A stretch of DNA of 64,000 nucleotides from Arthrobacter sp. NIO-1057 (GTDB taxonomy: Bacteria > Actinomycetota > Actinomycetes > Actinomycetales > Micrococcaceae), in assembly GCF_900094805.1 (NCBI RefSeq), contig NZ_FMAT01000003.1, forward strand, positions 186,001 through 250,000, read 5' to 3'. The notes below the pieces were generated by a model. It ran no database searches and was not told where the DNA came from. It saw only the letters and a list, made by a program, of their open reading frames with translations. Numbering within the stretch: the first letter of the stretch is position 1; the number at the start of each line of letters is the position of its first letter. Shown here piece by piece: positions 25,885-34,775 of this stretch. A program made the translations under genes and the position numbers.

Positions 25885-26856
25885 TTCAGGCAACGGATGG
25901 CAACAAGATTGGATTCCTCGGCTGGATACTTGCACTGGCGGGCATCATGGTGGCGGTCGCCTTTCTCGGCGATACCTGGTTTCAACTTGCCGTAGCGATA
26001 TTGGCAGGCGTCGTTTTGACGCAACTTGGGTTCCTGACCCACGAAGCACACACCGTTCGATCTTTGCCTCACGAGCATGGAACGAATGGACTCGCGCTGC
26101 ATTTCTGCACTGCTGATGGGCCTGCGCTACAGCTGGTGGATGGCAAAACACAATTCGCATCACGCCAACCCGAATAAGGAAGATGCAGACCCGGATGTTC
26201 ATTCAACGGTGCTGGTTCTCACCCCTGGAGCCACCATCCGCCGAAAAGGAATTCCTGCTGAGATATCTCGTTTTCAAGGATGGTTCTTACTTCCTTTGCT
26301 GTGTTTTGAAGGATTGAACTTGCACGTGGCTTCGCTGAAGATGTTGCTCTTCGCCTCTGGAGTCAGACATCGGATAGCCGAACTGCTGATGATCATTGCC
26401 AGGCATAGCGCTCTTGCGGTGTTCCTATTGGCACACCTACCTCCTGGAAAGGCCCTTGCGTTCCTGGGTGTTCAGCTAGTCGTCTTCGGGGTCATGTTGG
26501 GCGGTGCTTTCGCACTCGATCACATCGGGATGCCAACAGTTCCCCGGGGAGTTCATCTTGACTTCTAAAGACGTCAAGTTCTCATGTCCCGAAATATCAG
26601 CGACGGTCCCCTGATTCGATTTCTGATGGGCGGATTACAATACCAGATTGAACACCATCTGCTTCCGATCATCCCGCGCCCACAACTGCCTGAAACGCAA
26701 GGCCTAGTCCGTCAGCGTTGCAAGGAACTCGGCATTAGATACACCGAGAAGAGCTTGTCCGAAGCGTTGTTCCATGTCATTTCGTACCTGAATCAGGTGG
26801 GATTGCGGACTCAAGATCCCTACGCAAGTCCCTTGGTCCAGAGATACCGTGGCTGA
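25885..26856 (+). pseudogene. Degenerate fatty acid desaturase
   Basis: Membrane fatty-acid-desaturase sequence is spread over three frames. The order is: helix segment GFLGWILALAGIMVAVAF and FLTHEAHT; then FASRAWNEW in another frame; then ALLMGLRYSWWMAKHNSHHA with the HxxHH box; then after an in-frame TAA at 26566-26568, GGLQYQIEHHLLPIIPR with the third His box. The N-terminal ~70 residues are also missing. At least two frameshifts and one nonsense codon make it non-functional. It is followed by a ferredoxin gene, a common partner. Confidence 0.8.
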
Positions 26857-26885
26857 CGCTAGAGAACGACAAAGTGGAGCTGACA

Positions 26886-27134
26886 ATGAAGATTAGAGTT
26901 CACGGTGCCATGTGTGTAGCCTCGGGCAATTTCGGGTTCACTGCTCCGCGGATATTTCAGAATCGCCCAGAAAATGGCGGTTTTGCAGAGCTGCTGCAGG
27001 ATGAACCTAGTGCGGAGGATCAAAAGGCCGCCCTGGAGGCAGAATATCTGTGCCCTTCTGGCGCGATCCAGATTGATAATCATCAAATTCCGGTTCAAAA
27101 ATTGAGAAACGGTACACCCAGGTCCGAAGCCTAG
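26886..27134 (+). CDS. Small ferredoxin lacking one cluster cysteine
   Basis: An 82-residue protein of the 3Fe-4S ferredoxin type that serves P450s and desaturases. The family pattern is Cys-x5-Cys...Cys-Pro; here C10 and C56 (EYLCPSGAI) remain but residue 16 is Phe (CVASGNF), so a normal cluster cannot be held. The frame is otherwise intact. The start at 26886 follows GGAGCTGAC. With the ruined desaturase 30 bases upstream, this is best read as a partner gene drifting after loss of its enzyme. Confidence 0.6.
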   Translation: MKIRVHGAMCVASGNFGFTAPRIFQNRPENGGFAELLQDEPSAEDQKAALEAEYLCPSGAIQIDNHQIPVQKLRNGTPRSEA

Positions 27135-27320
27135 GCAGTGGCATCTACGAAGCAGTGCGTCCAGCGAACAGCGAACCAGGTCTTACTGATCGTTGATCAC
27201 AAGAATCTATAGCCGGCGCATCGTTGCCCGTATTGACCCCAGCGTTGCTTCGGTCCATGCCCGGTCTTCGCGGGTAGGCGTTCCTCGCGGCGTCTTCCAA
27301 AGCTCCTGGCCAGGACGGCA

Positions 27321-27356
27321 AACGCCCCCAGCCATAATCAATGGCTGAGGGCGCTT
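27321..27356 (-). terminator. Hairpin terminator of the amino-acid permease gene
   Basis: A ~14-bp stem with one G-T type mismatch, ACGCCCCCAGCCAT at 27322-27335 against ATGGCTGAGGGCGC from 27341, lies about 20 bases beyond the permease stop. Confidence 0.65.
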
Positions 27357-27375
27357 GTCACCTGATCGACGATCC

Positions 27376-28839
27376 CTAGTGCTCGCTGATGCGCTCACTA
27401 TTGGTGTCGTCGTGAATTGCTGTGGCATCTTGCGGTGTTCCGCGCTTCTTCAGGTTCTTGCGCACCAGTGGCCAGAAGGCAACGAGCACCACGGTGGCCA
27501 GCAAGCTGGTCCACACCTGGGTTCGACCGCTCTCGGAGCTGAGCATGACTCCCAGCACGCCGGCGATAGCGACAAACAGCAGGATGTTCAGCCACGGGTG
27601 CAGCCACATCTTCAGCTTCAAGCTTGCAACCTCTTCGGGGGTCATCTTCTGGCGCAAGCGCATCTGGGTCAGCGAAATGAAGACGTAGACGAACAATGCC
27701 ACCAGGCCGGCAGAGTTCATGATGAAGTCGAAGACTCCCGAATCGGGAGCAGCGAAGTTCACGATGGTTGCGATTACCGCACCGGAAGTGGATGCCACCA
27801 GCGCCCACAGCGGGACGCCGTTCTTGGAACGGCGGGCCACGAACTTGGGGGCGAAGCCCTGGTCAGCCAGCGCGGCGAACATGCGCGAGGCCGAATACAG
27901 ACCGGAGTTGAGCACGGAAATCACCGCGGTGAAGATGACCAGCTGCATGATGATCGCAGCTCCAGGCAAGCCGAGCAGCTCGAAGACCTTGGTGAATGGC
28001 GCGGCGGCCACGTTCACTGGTTCAGGCAGCTCATCCCAAGGAATCACCATGGTGATGATCAATACGGCGCCGACGAAGAACAGCAGGATACGCCAGATCA
28101 CGGTGCTGGTCGCCTGCTTGATTCCCTTGGCTGGGTCTTCCGACTCGGCCGCTGCCATCACCGCGATCTCAGTGCCGAAGTAGGAGAAGATCACCAGTGC
28201 CACACCGGTCAGCGCCACACCGAAGCCATTCGGGGCAAAGCCTCCGTGATCCCACAGGTTGCTGACCAAGATTTCGGCATCAGGCCATAGGCCCAAGGCG
28301 AAGAGCAGACCGGCTCCGAGGAAGACCACGATGGCCAGGACCTTGATGCTCGCCAGCCAGAATTCGACCTCTCCGAAGGTGCGCACCGAGATGGCGTTGG
28401 TCCCGATGAAAATCAGGATCAGCACCAGTGACCAGGCCCAGGCGGGGAGGAAGGCAAACCAGGAGTTCAGGGTTTCACCGCCAAGCACCGCTTCGTAGGC
28501 GAGCACACCCACCCAGAAGTACCAGTACAGCCAGCCCACCAGGTAGGCGGCCCAATTGCCCAAACCTACGCGGGCATATTCCATGAAGGAACCAATCGAA
28601 GGGCGTGCTGCGGCCATTTCACCGAGCATCCGCATGGCAAGGAACACCAGCAGGCCACCGATGAGGTAGGAGATGATTGCCGCTGGTCCCACCGAGCGGA
28701 TGACGTTGCCCGAACCGACGAACAAGCTTGCGCCGATGATTCCGCCGAGGGTAATCATCATGACGTGGCGCGAGCGCAGCCGCTTGGGCTCCGCCGTTCT
28801 TCCGGTTGGGGTGCTGGAGGGATCTTGTGTTCCTGCCAT
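27376..28839 (-). CDS. APC-family amino acid permease (AAT/GABA permease type)
   Basis: A 487-residue permease with twelve helices. The N-terminal LRSRHVMMITLGGIIGASLF and GPAAIISYLIGG are hallmarks of the amino-acid transporter family that includes GabP, AnsP and CycA. Later blocks VIFSYFGTEIAVMAAAESEDP and LNSGLYSASRMFAALADQG agree. It is GC-richer than the surrounding decayed genes and shows no damage, so it is probably under selection. Substrate not determinable. It stands alone, with a terminator downstream. Confidence 0.88.
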   Translation of the reverse strand: MAGTQDPSSTPTGRTAEPKRLRSRHVMMITLGGIIGASLFVGSGNVIRSVGPAAIISYLIGGLLVFLAMRMLGEMAAARPSIGSFMEYARVGLGNWAAYLVGWLYWYFWVGVLAYEAVLGGETLNSWFAFLPAWAWSLVLILIFIGTNAISVRTFGEVEFWLASIKVLAIVVFLGAGLLFALGLWPDAEILVSNLWDHGGFAPNGFGVALTGVALVIFSYFGTEIAVMAAAESEDPAKGIKQATSTVIWRILLFFVGAVLIITMVIPWDELPEPVNVAAAPFTKVFELLGLPGAAIIMQLVIFTAVISVLNSGLYSASRMFAALADQGFAPKFVARRSKNGVPLWALVASTSGAVIATIVNFAAPDSGVFDFIMNSAGLVALFVYVFISLTQMRLRQKMTPEEVASLKLKMWLHPWLNILLFVAIAGVLGVMLSSESGRTQVWTSLLATVVLVAFWPLVRKNLKKRGTPQDATAIHDDTNSERISEH

Positions 28840-29368
28840 GGTGCCTCACTAGAGAAAAGTTCAATCTGCACGCGTTGCTGCAATGATTTTTCGTACGGTT
28901 CAGCATAAACGCCACGCTGTAAGCGAAGAAATCGTGTGTCTGCGCTTCCAGAGCCGGTGATGGAGAACTGGATCGCTCAATGAACCAAGCGTGCGCGTCA
29001 CCTGAACACCTCCATCGACAACCCAACATAACCCCGGATGTATCTGCGAATCCACGCGGAATCCGGTGGCATATCACCACTGCAAACATCAAACTCCGGT
29101 CAAAGAAGTTCTCCAGGCATGCCCGCCTGGAGAAGGATCCACGAAGCGTTCCCGGTTGAGAAGCAACGCGGATCATGGGCATCAGAAACCCGGTAGGAAT
29201 CACTTTTTAACAAGGCAGTACCTGCTTTTAGCTAGATGACGCAACCGCGGGGGATAACGGATGCTCCATTTTGAAGCGCCGCTTCATCCACGGCAGATCC
29301 TAGACGCTGGTCAATTCACTAACTGAGGCAGACTCAGCGTCAGCCCGCTTGCGGCCGCGAATATGCTT
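28840..29368. other. Intergenic region upstream of the permease, no gene seen
   Basis: About 530 bases. Open frames here lack ribosome sites and recognisable motifs. The permease promoter must lie near 28850-28950. Nothing else identified. Confidence 0.4.
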
Positions 29369-29554
29369 TCACTCTTTGAAGGCCACGGTGATCACCTGGA
29401 TCGTGTACAACACGATGGTGGTCGGACTGAAAACCAGGATTCCCATATCTCCTTCGGAAACGGTCAGCGCGCGACGCAGTTCGGTTTCCGCCAGCGGGCC
29501 AAGGATCACGGCAATCAGCACCGGTGCCAATGGGATCTCGTAGCGGCGCATCAC
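29369..29554 (-). pseudogene. C-terminal remnant of a TctA-type tricarboxylate transporter subunit
   Basis: About 60 codons ending in TGA at 29369 encode the conserved end of TctA proteins: RRYEIPLAPVLIAVILGPLAE, then ELRRALTVSEGDMGILVFSP and a final helix. The preceding ~440 residues of the family are absent, as are tctB and tctC. It is a relic. Confidence 0.65.
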
Positions 29555-29693
29555 AATAATTAAGCCGATCTGCGATTATTCACAGATCGCCCGGAGAAGA
29601 CCATCGGAAGGCAAGACCCACGGAAACTTCTCCTAGCGGAAAACTCGACTTTCCGATTGTGAGCATTATTCCCGGAGGCAACGAAGGGGCAGT

Positions 29694-30026
29694 CACGACG
29701 AAGGGGATTGGATCCTTGAGTACCGGGAAGATGCATCGGGCCGCTCACCTTTCAGAAAATGGTATGAACGGCTTGGCACATACGATCAAATGGTCGTCGA
29801 CGCCGTCTTTCAAGAGGTCGTGAAACCGCTCGGCATCAATATTTGCAATACGCAGTGGGGAAAGCCGCTCAAAAATGGTCTGTATGAAATCAGAATTCGC
29901 CACCTGCTGCCCACTTTGCATTTGTCCAAGGATGCAAAACGCCAAAGACGTGAAATCGAGAGAGCTCGCCGATACTTTCAATCCTGGACAAGGAAGCTTG
30001 ATGATGCTATGTGCTTTAGCACGTAA
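29694..30026 (+). pseudogene. RelE/HigB-type toxin, N-terminus damaged
   Basis: A frame gives DWILEYREDASGRSPFRKWY, VVKPLGINI, GKPLKNGLYEIRIRHLLPT and ends with a Lys/Arg-rich helix, a good match to RelE/HigB-type toxins (start strand, G-x-SP, KPL, LxELR). No ATG lies before residue ~27 (ATG 29790) and no alternative start is convincing, so the native start seems lost. An XRE-type antitoxin frame follows directly. An active toxin is unlikely. Confidence 0.55.
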
Positions 30027-30056
30027 TCAGGTATAGATTTTATTTTCGAGGATCCC

Positions 30057-30379
30057 GTGCCCCACAAAAATACGAAGATCTAGTTGCCCCCATCCGCGAC
30101 TCCTGGAAGCCAGAAGTAGTTGAGCTGTCTAGGCGTCTGGGTTCACAACTCAATGCAGAACGCGAAGAGCAAATCGCGTTTGGCCGGCGCATTGCTGATG
30201 CCCTCGAATCAGCGCAGTTGAGCCAGCCTCAGTTAGCCACCCGATCCGGTGTTCAACAAGCAGATATCAGTCGCATTGAACGAGGACTGGGTAACCCGAC
30301 GCGCGACACATTGCTCAAGCTGGCCGACGCCCTGGAAATGCGTCTTGTCCTGCAGCCGGAAAAGGCATCAAGGAATTAA
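30057..30379 (+). pseudogene. XRE-type antitoxin, probably frameshifted near its start
   Basis: The frame ending TAA at 30377-30379 encodes RRIADALESAQLSQPQLATR, SGVQQADISRIERGLGNP and DTLLKLADALEMRLVL, a classic HTH_XRE antitoxin domain, about 105 residues with the upstream KYEDLVAPIRDSW. No start codon exists in this frame upstream. GTG 30057 would be in frame if the A-run at 30066-30070 had one more A. Together with the damaged toxin this is a dead or dying toxin-antitoxin pair. Confidence 0.6.
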
Positions 30380-30706
30380 TCGCCACCTCAACACCTTTTC
30401 CACGTGCGGCAATGCCGTCGGCAACGCGGCCAACCCAAAACAATGGACCCATCAAATCCGGGCGGTCACCTACGGATTTGATGGGTCCGCGTTGTGGGAC
30501 CACGCATTGCCTGAGAGAGCGAGAAACAAGAGTCAGAACCTTCAGTCGTTGACGCAGTCCTGGCTGATTGAAACACAATCGATAGTGGTCGTGCTCAGTG
30601 ACAAGTCCGCCGCGGGCAGTACACCGACCAATGGCGCCGACCGCAGCAGAACAATGAAGCGCGAGGCGTCTGTGTTCTCGGCAATGCCTGGCCCAAGCGT
30701 TGGCCC
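30380..30706. other. Intergenic region with a hairpin, no gene
   Basis: A perfect 16-bp inverted repeat (GGACCCATCAAATCCG at 30445-30460, complement at 30473-30488) lies 65 bases after the antitoxin frame; it has no T-run. It could terminate either direction. No coding sequence recognised in the remainder. Confidence 0.5.
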
Positions 30707-32116
30707 CTAGTTCAGCTTGTCGCCGGCCAATTGCGCATTTCCATGCATGGTTCCGGTCGGTATCCCTAACGCCACCGGCTGCGGACCGCTGCTGCAGCAA
30801 GAAGACTCCGCCTGTGCCGGAGCATCGCACGAACCACCCAGATCCGTGGAGCAAACTCCGGTTTCCGGCAGATCCAGCTCCACCCTCTCAGCTGCTTGGG
30901 CATCCCCGGAGAGCGCTGCGGCGATCGAGCGGACCTGTTCGTAGCCGGTGGCCATCAAGAAGGTCGGAGCGCGGCCGTAGCTCTTCATGCCGACGATGTA
31001 GAAGTTCTTCTCCGGGTGTGCCAGAACCTTCTCCCCGTGGGCGCTGACCGTGCCACAACTATGGAATTCTGGATCGATCAATGGTCCCAATTGCCGTGGC
31101 GCTTCAACGCTTTCATCCAGATCCAGACGCAGCTCAGAAAGCATCTGCAGATCCGGGCGGAAACCGGTCGCGGCAATAATGCGGTCCACCACCAACTCTC
31201 GCTCGTCGGCCAAGACAACCGTCAGCTGCTCTTCAGGCTTCATCGATGCCACCGAGACGTTCTCCAGCAGTTGCACGTTGCCGTTCTCCACCAGCCGGCG
31301 CAGGCTTGTGCCTAGTTGCCCTCGCGCGGGTAATTGGTCAGCGGCTCCTCCTCCGTAGAGGCGAATCGGGTTGGCCACCCCACGCAAACCCCATTGGATC
31401 TTCGTATCTGGGTACTGCTTCTGCAAGCGGCCTAGGGCGATGATCGTATTGGCCGCCGAATGCCCCGCTCCGAGCACCAGCAAGGATTTTCCTGCTAGTT
31501 CCTGCCCGTCGGCGCCCAGCGGGTCAGGAAGTCCACCGAGGATGAATCCGAGTTCGCGAGCTTCGGCTTCACCGATGGCGTCGATACCCGCTCGGCCGAC
31601 CGGGCTTGGCTGGTTCCACGTGCCGCTGGCATCCACCACGGCCCGGCCGATCAGGTCCACCGGTCCATCCGCGGTTTCCGTACGTACCAGGAATGCTGAC
31701 TCGTCGCGCCCTGCGGTGCGCGCCTTATCAGCTCCGCGGCCATCCTCCAGCAAACGACTCACCTTCACCACGCGGTGGCCATACCGGATACGCGGCTGCA
31801 TTTCGGGGTGGGCAGCCAGAGGTTCCAGATACTCGCGTACCAGTTCTCCACCGGTGGGTAGCTTGGTGATCCGAGGCGCTTCCCAGTCCCCCGCATATCC
31901 TTCGCATGGGGTTTCCAGCAGGCGCCTGGCTGCGGCGTCGATGTTGAATCGCCAAGGAGAGAAGAGCTTAATGTGCGCCCACTGTTGCATGGCGGCGCCC
32001 GCGTGCTCCCCCGATTCCAGAACCAGGACTTCCTGTCCGCGTTCGCGCAGGTGTGCGGCGGTGGCCAGGCCGATAGGCCCGGCACCGATGACAATCACTG
32101 GATACGGCTGGCTCAT
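30707..32116 (-). CDS. Flavoprotein oxidoreductase of the ars operon with Cys-rich tail (ArsO-like)
   Basis: A 469-residue FAD/NAD(P)-dependent oxidoreductase. FAD motif GAGPIGLATAAHL is at residues ~11-23, NAD(P) motif LGAGHSAANTI is near 225, and ATGFRPD closes the FAD site. The last ~60 residues carry four cysteines (GVCSTDLGGSCDA, SSCCSSG) absent from ordinary monooxygenases of this fold; such a cluster could bind As(III). It is the last gene of acr3-arsC-flavoprotein. ArsO-type proteins are known companions of Acr3 operons, but their reaction is unsettled. Confidence 0.8.
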   Translation of the reverse strand: MSQPYPVIVIGAGPIGLATAAHLRERGQEVLVLESGEHAGAAMQQWAHIKLFSPWRFNIDAAARRLLETPCEGYAGDWEAPRITKLPTGGELVREYLEPLAAHPEMQPRIRYGHRVVKVSRLLEDGRGADKARTAGRDESAFLVRTETADGPVDLIGRAVVDASGTWNQPSPVGRAGIDAIGEAEARELGFILGGLPDPLGADGQELAGKSLLVLGAGHSAANTIIALGRLQKQYPDTKIQWGLRGVANPIRLYGGGAADQLPARGQLGTSLRRLVENGNVQLLENVSVASMKPEEQLTVVLADERELVVDRIIAATGFRPDLQMLSELRLDLDESVEAPRQLGPLIDPEFHSCGTVSAHGEKVLAHPEKNFYIVGMKSYGRAPTFLMATGYEQVRSIAAALSGDAQAAERVELDLPETGVCSTDLGGSCDAPAQAESSCCSSGPQPVALGIPTGTMHGNAQLAGDKLN

Positions 32117-32151
32117 GGATTTCTCCTTACCTTGCTGACAACGGTAGGTGA

Positions 32152-32565
32152 TTAGTTGGCTGGAAGTAACTCGGAAATCAGGGTTTCAATCCGCCCGCGG
32201 ATCTCATCGCGAATCGGGCGAACAGCCTCCACGCCCTGGCCTGCTGGATCATCGAGCTTCCAGTCTTCGTAGCGCTTGCCTGGGAAGATCGGGCAGGTGT
32301 CCCCGCAGCCCATGGTGATCACGACATCGGATTCCTTGACCGCTTCGGTGGTGAGGATCTTCGGGGTTTCTGCCGACATGTCGAGGCCTTCTTCGGCCAT
32401 CGCCTGCACGGCTGCGGGGTTGACTGAATCGGCCGGGGCTGAACCTGCCGAGCGGACCTCGATCTTCCCTTGGGCCAGATGCGAAAGGTAGGCGGCGGCC
32501 ATTTGCGAGCGGCCTGCATTGTGGATGCATACGAAGAGCACGGAGGGCTTGATGCTATCAGTCAT
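32152..32565 (-). CDS. arsC: Arsenate reductase, low-molecular-weight phosphatase fold
   Basis: A 137-residue ArsC that reduces arsenate to arsenite. The P-loop is VCIHNAGRSQ (C13, R19); a second cysteine pair is in MGCGDTCP. The start at 32565 has AAGGAA upstream; the longer open frame lacks support. In actinobacteria such enzymes use mycothiol or thioredoxin. It lies between acr3 and the flavoprotein gene, 14 bases after acr3. Confidence 0.92.
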   Translation of the reverse strand: MTDSIKPSVLFVCIHNAGRSQMAAAYLSHLAQGKIEVRSAGSAPADSVNPAAVQAMAEEGLDMSAETPKILTTEAVKESDVVITMGCGDTCPIFPGKRYEDWKLDDPAGQGVEAVRPIRDEIRGRIETLISELLPAN

Positions 32566-32579
32566 GATGGTGTTGTTCC

Positions 32580-33668
32580 TTAGGCTGAAGTGGTGGCGAG
32601 TTGAGTGGAGGGATAGAACTTGCGTGACCATAGGGCCACGTAAACCAGGGCTACCAGGATGGGCACCTCGATCAGCGGGCCAACTACGCCGGCCAAAGCT
32701 TGGCCACTGGTTGCACCAAAGGTGGCGATGGCTACTGCGATGGCCAGTTCGAAGTTGTTTCCCGCTGCAGTGAAGGCCAGCGTTGTGGTGCGCGGGTAGC
32801 CAAGATTCAGGGCCCTGCCAATGATCATGCCAGCGCCAAAAACGACTACAAAGTAGGTCAGCAGCGGGATCGCCATGCGCAGTACATCCAATGGCTTGGA
32901 GGTGATGTTATCTCCCTGCAGTGCGAAGAGCAGGACGATGGTGAACAGCAAACCGTAGAGCGCCCACGGCCCGATTTTCGGGAGGAATTTGTCTTCGTAC
33001 CATTCGCGTCCCTTGGCTTTTTCGCCAAGGATGCGAGTCAAGAATCCAGCCACCAATGGAATGCCGAGGAACACCAGGACCGAGGCGGTGATTGCTGCGA
33101 TGGAGAATTCTGCGCTGGTGGTTTCCAGTCCTAGCCAAGATGGCAGCAGCTGGAGGTAGAACCAGCCCAGCGCGCCGAAGGCGATGACTTGGAAGACCGA
33201 GTTAATGGCTACCAGGACGGCCGCGGCTTCGCGGTCCCCGCAAGCCAGGTCGTTCCAGATGAATACCATGGCGATGCAGCGGGCCAGGCCGACAATGATC
33301 AACCCGGTGCGGTACTCGGGCAAGTCAGCAAGGAAGATCCAGGCCAGCACGAACATGAAGGCTGGTGCGAGCACCCAGTTGATCACCAGCGAGGTGATCA
33401 TCAGCTTCTTATCGGCCAGCACCTTGCCGGTTTCGTTGTAGCGGACCTTGGCCAAAACGGGGTACATCATCACCAGCAAACCGATGGCAATCGGAACCGA
33501 GACTCCGGCAACGGTGAACTGGTCAAGCAATTCCCCGAGCTTCGGGAAGGCACGGCCCAATCCCAGGCCTACGGCCATAGCAAGCAGGATCCACAGCGCG
33601 AGATATCGGTCGAGGAAAGAAAGCTTTTGCACCACTGGGGCGGTGTCTGGCGCGGGCGCGGCTGTCAC
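32580..33668 (-). CDS. acr3: Acr3-type arsenite efflux permease
   Basis: A 362-residue membrane protein with ten helices of the ACR3/BASS family. Characteristic segments include RCIAMVFIWNDLACGD (with the functional Cys), NSVFQVIAFGALGWFYL and AAGNNFELAIAVAIATFG. A GTG start at 33668 is used. It exports arsenite made by ArsC and is the first gene of the operon, divergent from arsR with a 109-base control region between them. Confidence 0.93.
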   Translation of the reverse strand: MTAAPAPDTAPVVQKLSFLDRYLALWILLAMAVGLGLGRAFPKLGELLDQFTVAGVSVPIAIGLLVMMYPVLAKVRYNETGKVLADKKLMITSLVINWVLAPAFMFVLAWIFLADLPEYRTGLIIVGLARCIAMVFIWNDLACGDREAAAVLVAINSVFQVIAFGALGWFYLQLLPSWLGLETTSAEFSIAAITASVLVFLGIPLVAGFLTRILGEKAKGREWYEDKFLPKIGPWALYGLLFTIVLLFALQGDNITSKPLDVLRMAIPLLTYFVVVFGAGMIIGRALNLGYPRTTTLAFTAAGNNFELAIAVAIATFGATSGQALAGVVGPLIEVPILVALVYVALWSRKFYPSTQLATTSA

Positions 33669-33692
33669 TGAGTCATCACTCCAAGATTAGAC

Positions 33693-33708
33693 ATCGACGA
33701 TTATCGAT
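33693..33708. promoter_or_regulatory. Probable ArsR operator
   Basis: An inverted repeat ATCGA-N6-TCGAT lies between acr3 and arsR. A second AT-rich element (TTGTCAATATATGG, 33738-33751) sits closer to arsR. Either could bind the divergent repressor. Confidence 0.4.
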
Positions 33709-33777
33709 ATCTTGAGTATGATGAAATATATAGATGTTTGTCAATATATGGCAGGATCAACAGGAAAGCACGAAAAT

Positions 33778-34152
33778 ATGAGCGCGAACGCAGTGAATTC
33801 AACGGAACTCGAAGCCGATATCCTTGATACCCCGTGCTGCGTAGCGACCCAAGGCGACAACGTCTTGCAGGCCGAAGAAGCAGAGCAGCTGGCTGCACGA
33901 TTCAAGGCGCTGAGCGACCCCAACCGCCTGCGTATTCTCTCGATTGTTGCCGCGAACGACAGCGAAGAGACCTGCGTTTGCGACTTGCCCGAACCGCTAG
34001 GGCTCAAGCAGCCCACGGTCTCGCACCATCTGAAAATCTTGGTGGATGCCGGCATCCTGCATCGCGAAAAGCGCGGAGTCTGGGCCTACTTTTCCCTCGT
34101 GCCGGGAGCTCTGGAATCGCTGAGTTCCACCCTCGTGACACCCAAGAAGTAA
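33778..34152 (+). CDS. arsR: ArsR/SmtB-family arsenic-responsive repressor
   Basis: A 124-residue winged-helix repressor. The start at 33778 has AGGAAAG upstream. FKALSDPNRLRILSIV begins the DNA-binding domain; the recognition helix is LKQPTVSHHLKILVDAG. The metal-site motif CVCDL is present, with an additional CC pair near residue 19. It should release DNA on binding As(III)/Sb(III). Divergent from acr3-arsC-flavoprotein. Confidence 0.92.
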   Translation: MSANAVNSTELEADILDTPCCVATQGDNVLQAEEAEQLAARFKALSDPNRLRILSIVAANDSEETCVCDLPEPLGLKQPTVSHHLKILVDAGILHREKRGVWAYFSLVPGALESLSSTLVTPKK

Positions 34153-34162
34153 TCGAGAGACT

Positions 34163-34684
34163 CTAGATCCTCAACTCATAGAGGTAAGTATCCAGCCACT
34201 GTCCGGCCACCTCGCCCCGAGCGCCCTGCGCGATGCGCTCGCGCCGGCCCACCTCGCGGAACCCGGCTTTCAGATGCAGGGAACGGCTCGCCTTGTTCTG
34301 GGCGATAATCGAGGACTGAATGGTCCAATAGCCAAGCTCCCTGGCGCGGCTGACGAGTTCGTTCAGCAATGCCTGCCCGACTCCCCGGCCGGAACTTTTC
34401 GGATCAACATACACCGAATGCTCAATGACCCCACGGTAGGCAGGCCGCTCAGAAATCGGCCCGGCGGCTGCCCAGCCAAGCACTTCATCCGATGGTGACA
34501 GGGCCACGATGTTCAGAGCAGCGATTTTGCTCCGCAAGAATTTCTCCCGGGCCGGTGGCTCGGATTCGAAGGTCGCCAGGCCGCTGGAAATTCCAGCCGC
34601 ATAAATCCGGGCTAATTCATCCCAGTGCTTTTCGGCCATATCGATGATTTGGAAGCCGAGTTCCTTGTTGATCGCCACACCCAC
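34163..34684 (-). CDS. GNAT acetyltransferase of the phosphinothricin/ArsN type
   Basis: A 173-residue GNAT enzyme. ARIYAAGISSGLATFESEPP corresponds to the IYN..-TATFETEP block of phosphinothricin acetyltransferases; VDPKSSGRGVGQALL is the acetyl-CoA loop and HLKAGFREVG the C-terminal motif. ArsN1 proteins of this family detoxify the arsenic antibiotic arsinothricin and are often linked to ars genes. The gene is convergent with arsR, 10 bases apart, supporting an ArsN-like role, though phosphinothricin or another amine is possible. Confidence 0.78.
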   Translation of the reverse strand: MGVAINKELGFQIIDMAEKHWDELARIYAAGISSGLATFESEPPAREKFLRSKIAALNIVALSPSDEVLGWAAAGPISERPAYRGVIEHSVYVDPKSSGRGVGQALLNELVSRARELGYWTIQSSIIAQNKASRSLHLKAGFREVGRRERIAQGARGEVAGQWLDTYLYELRI

Positions 34685-34775
34685 ATCCTATAACCGTCGT
34701 TGAATTCCGCATGCAGGCGAGCAGAAAACAAGCGGTGCGAGCATCCCCATCTGCTCGCGCCGCTTGCCAGCTCTC

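Noticed and set aside
27355-28290. 311-codon plus-strand open frame opposite the amino-acid permease
   Set aside because: It lies antisense to a well-supported transporter and its His/Gln/Asp-rich translation is a shadow of that gene.
30470-30560. Glycine-riboswitch-like piece near the 30.45 kb hairpin
   Set aside because: A GAGAGAGCG-like run was noticed but the paired aptamer structure and a downstream glycine gene are missing.
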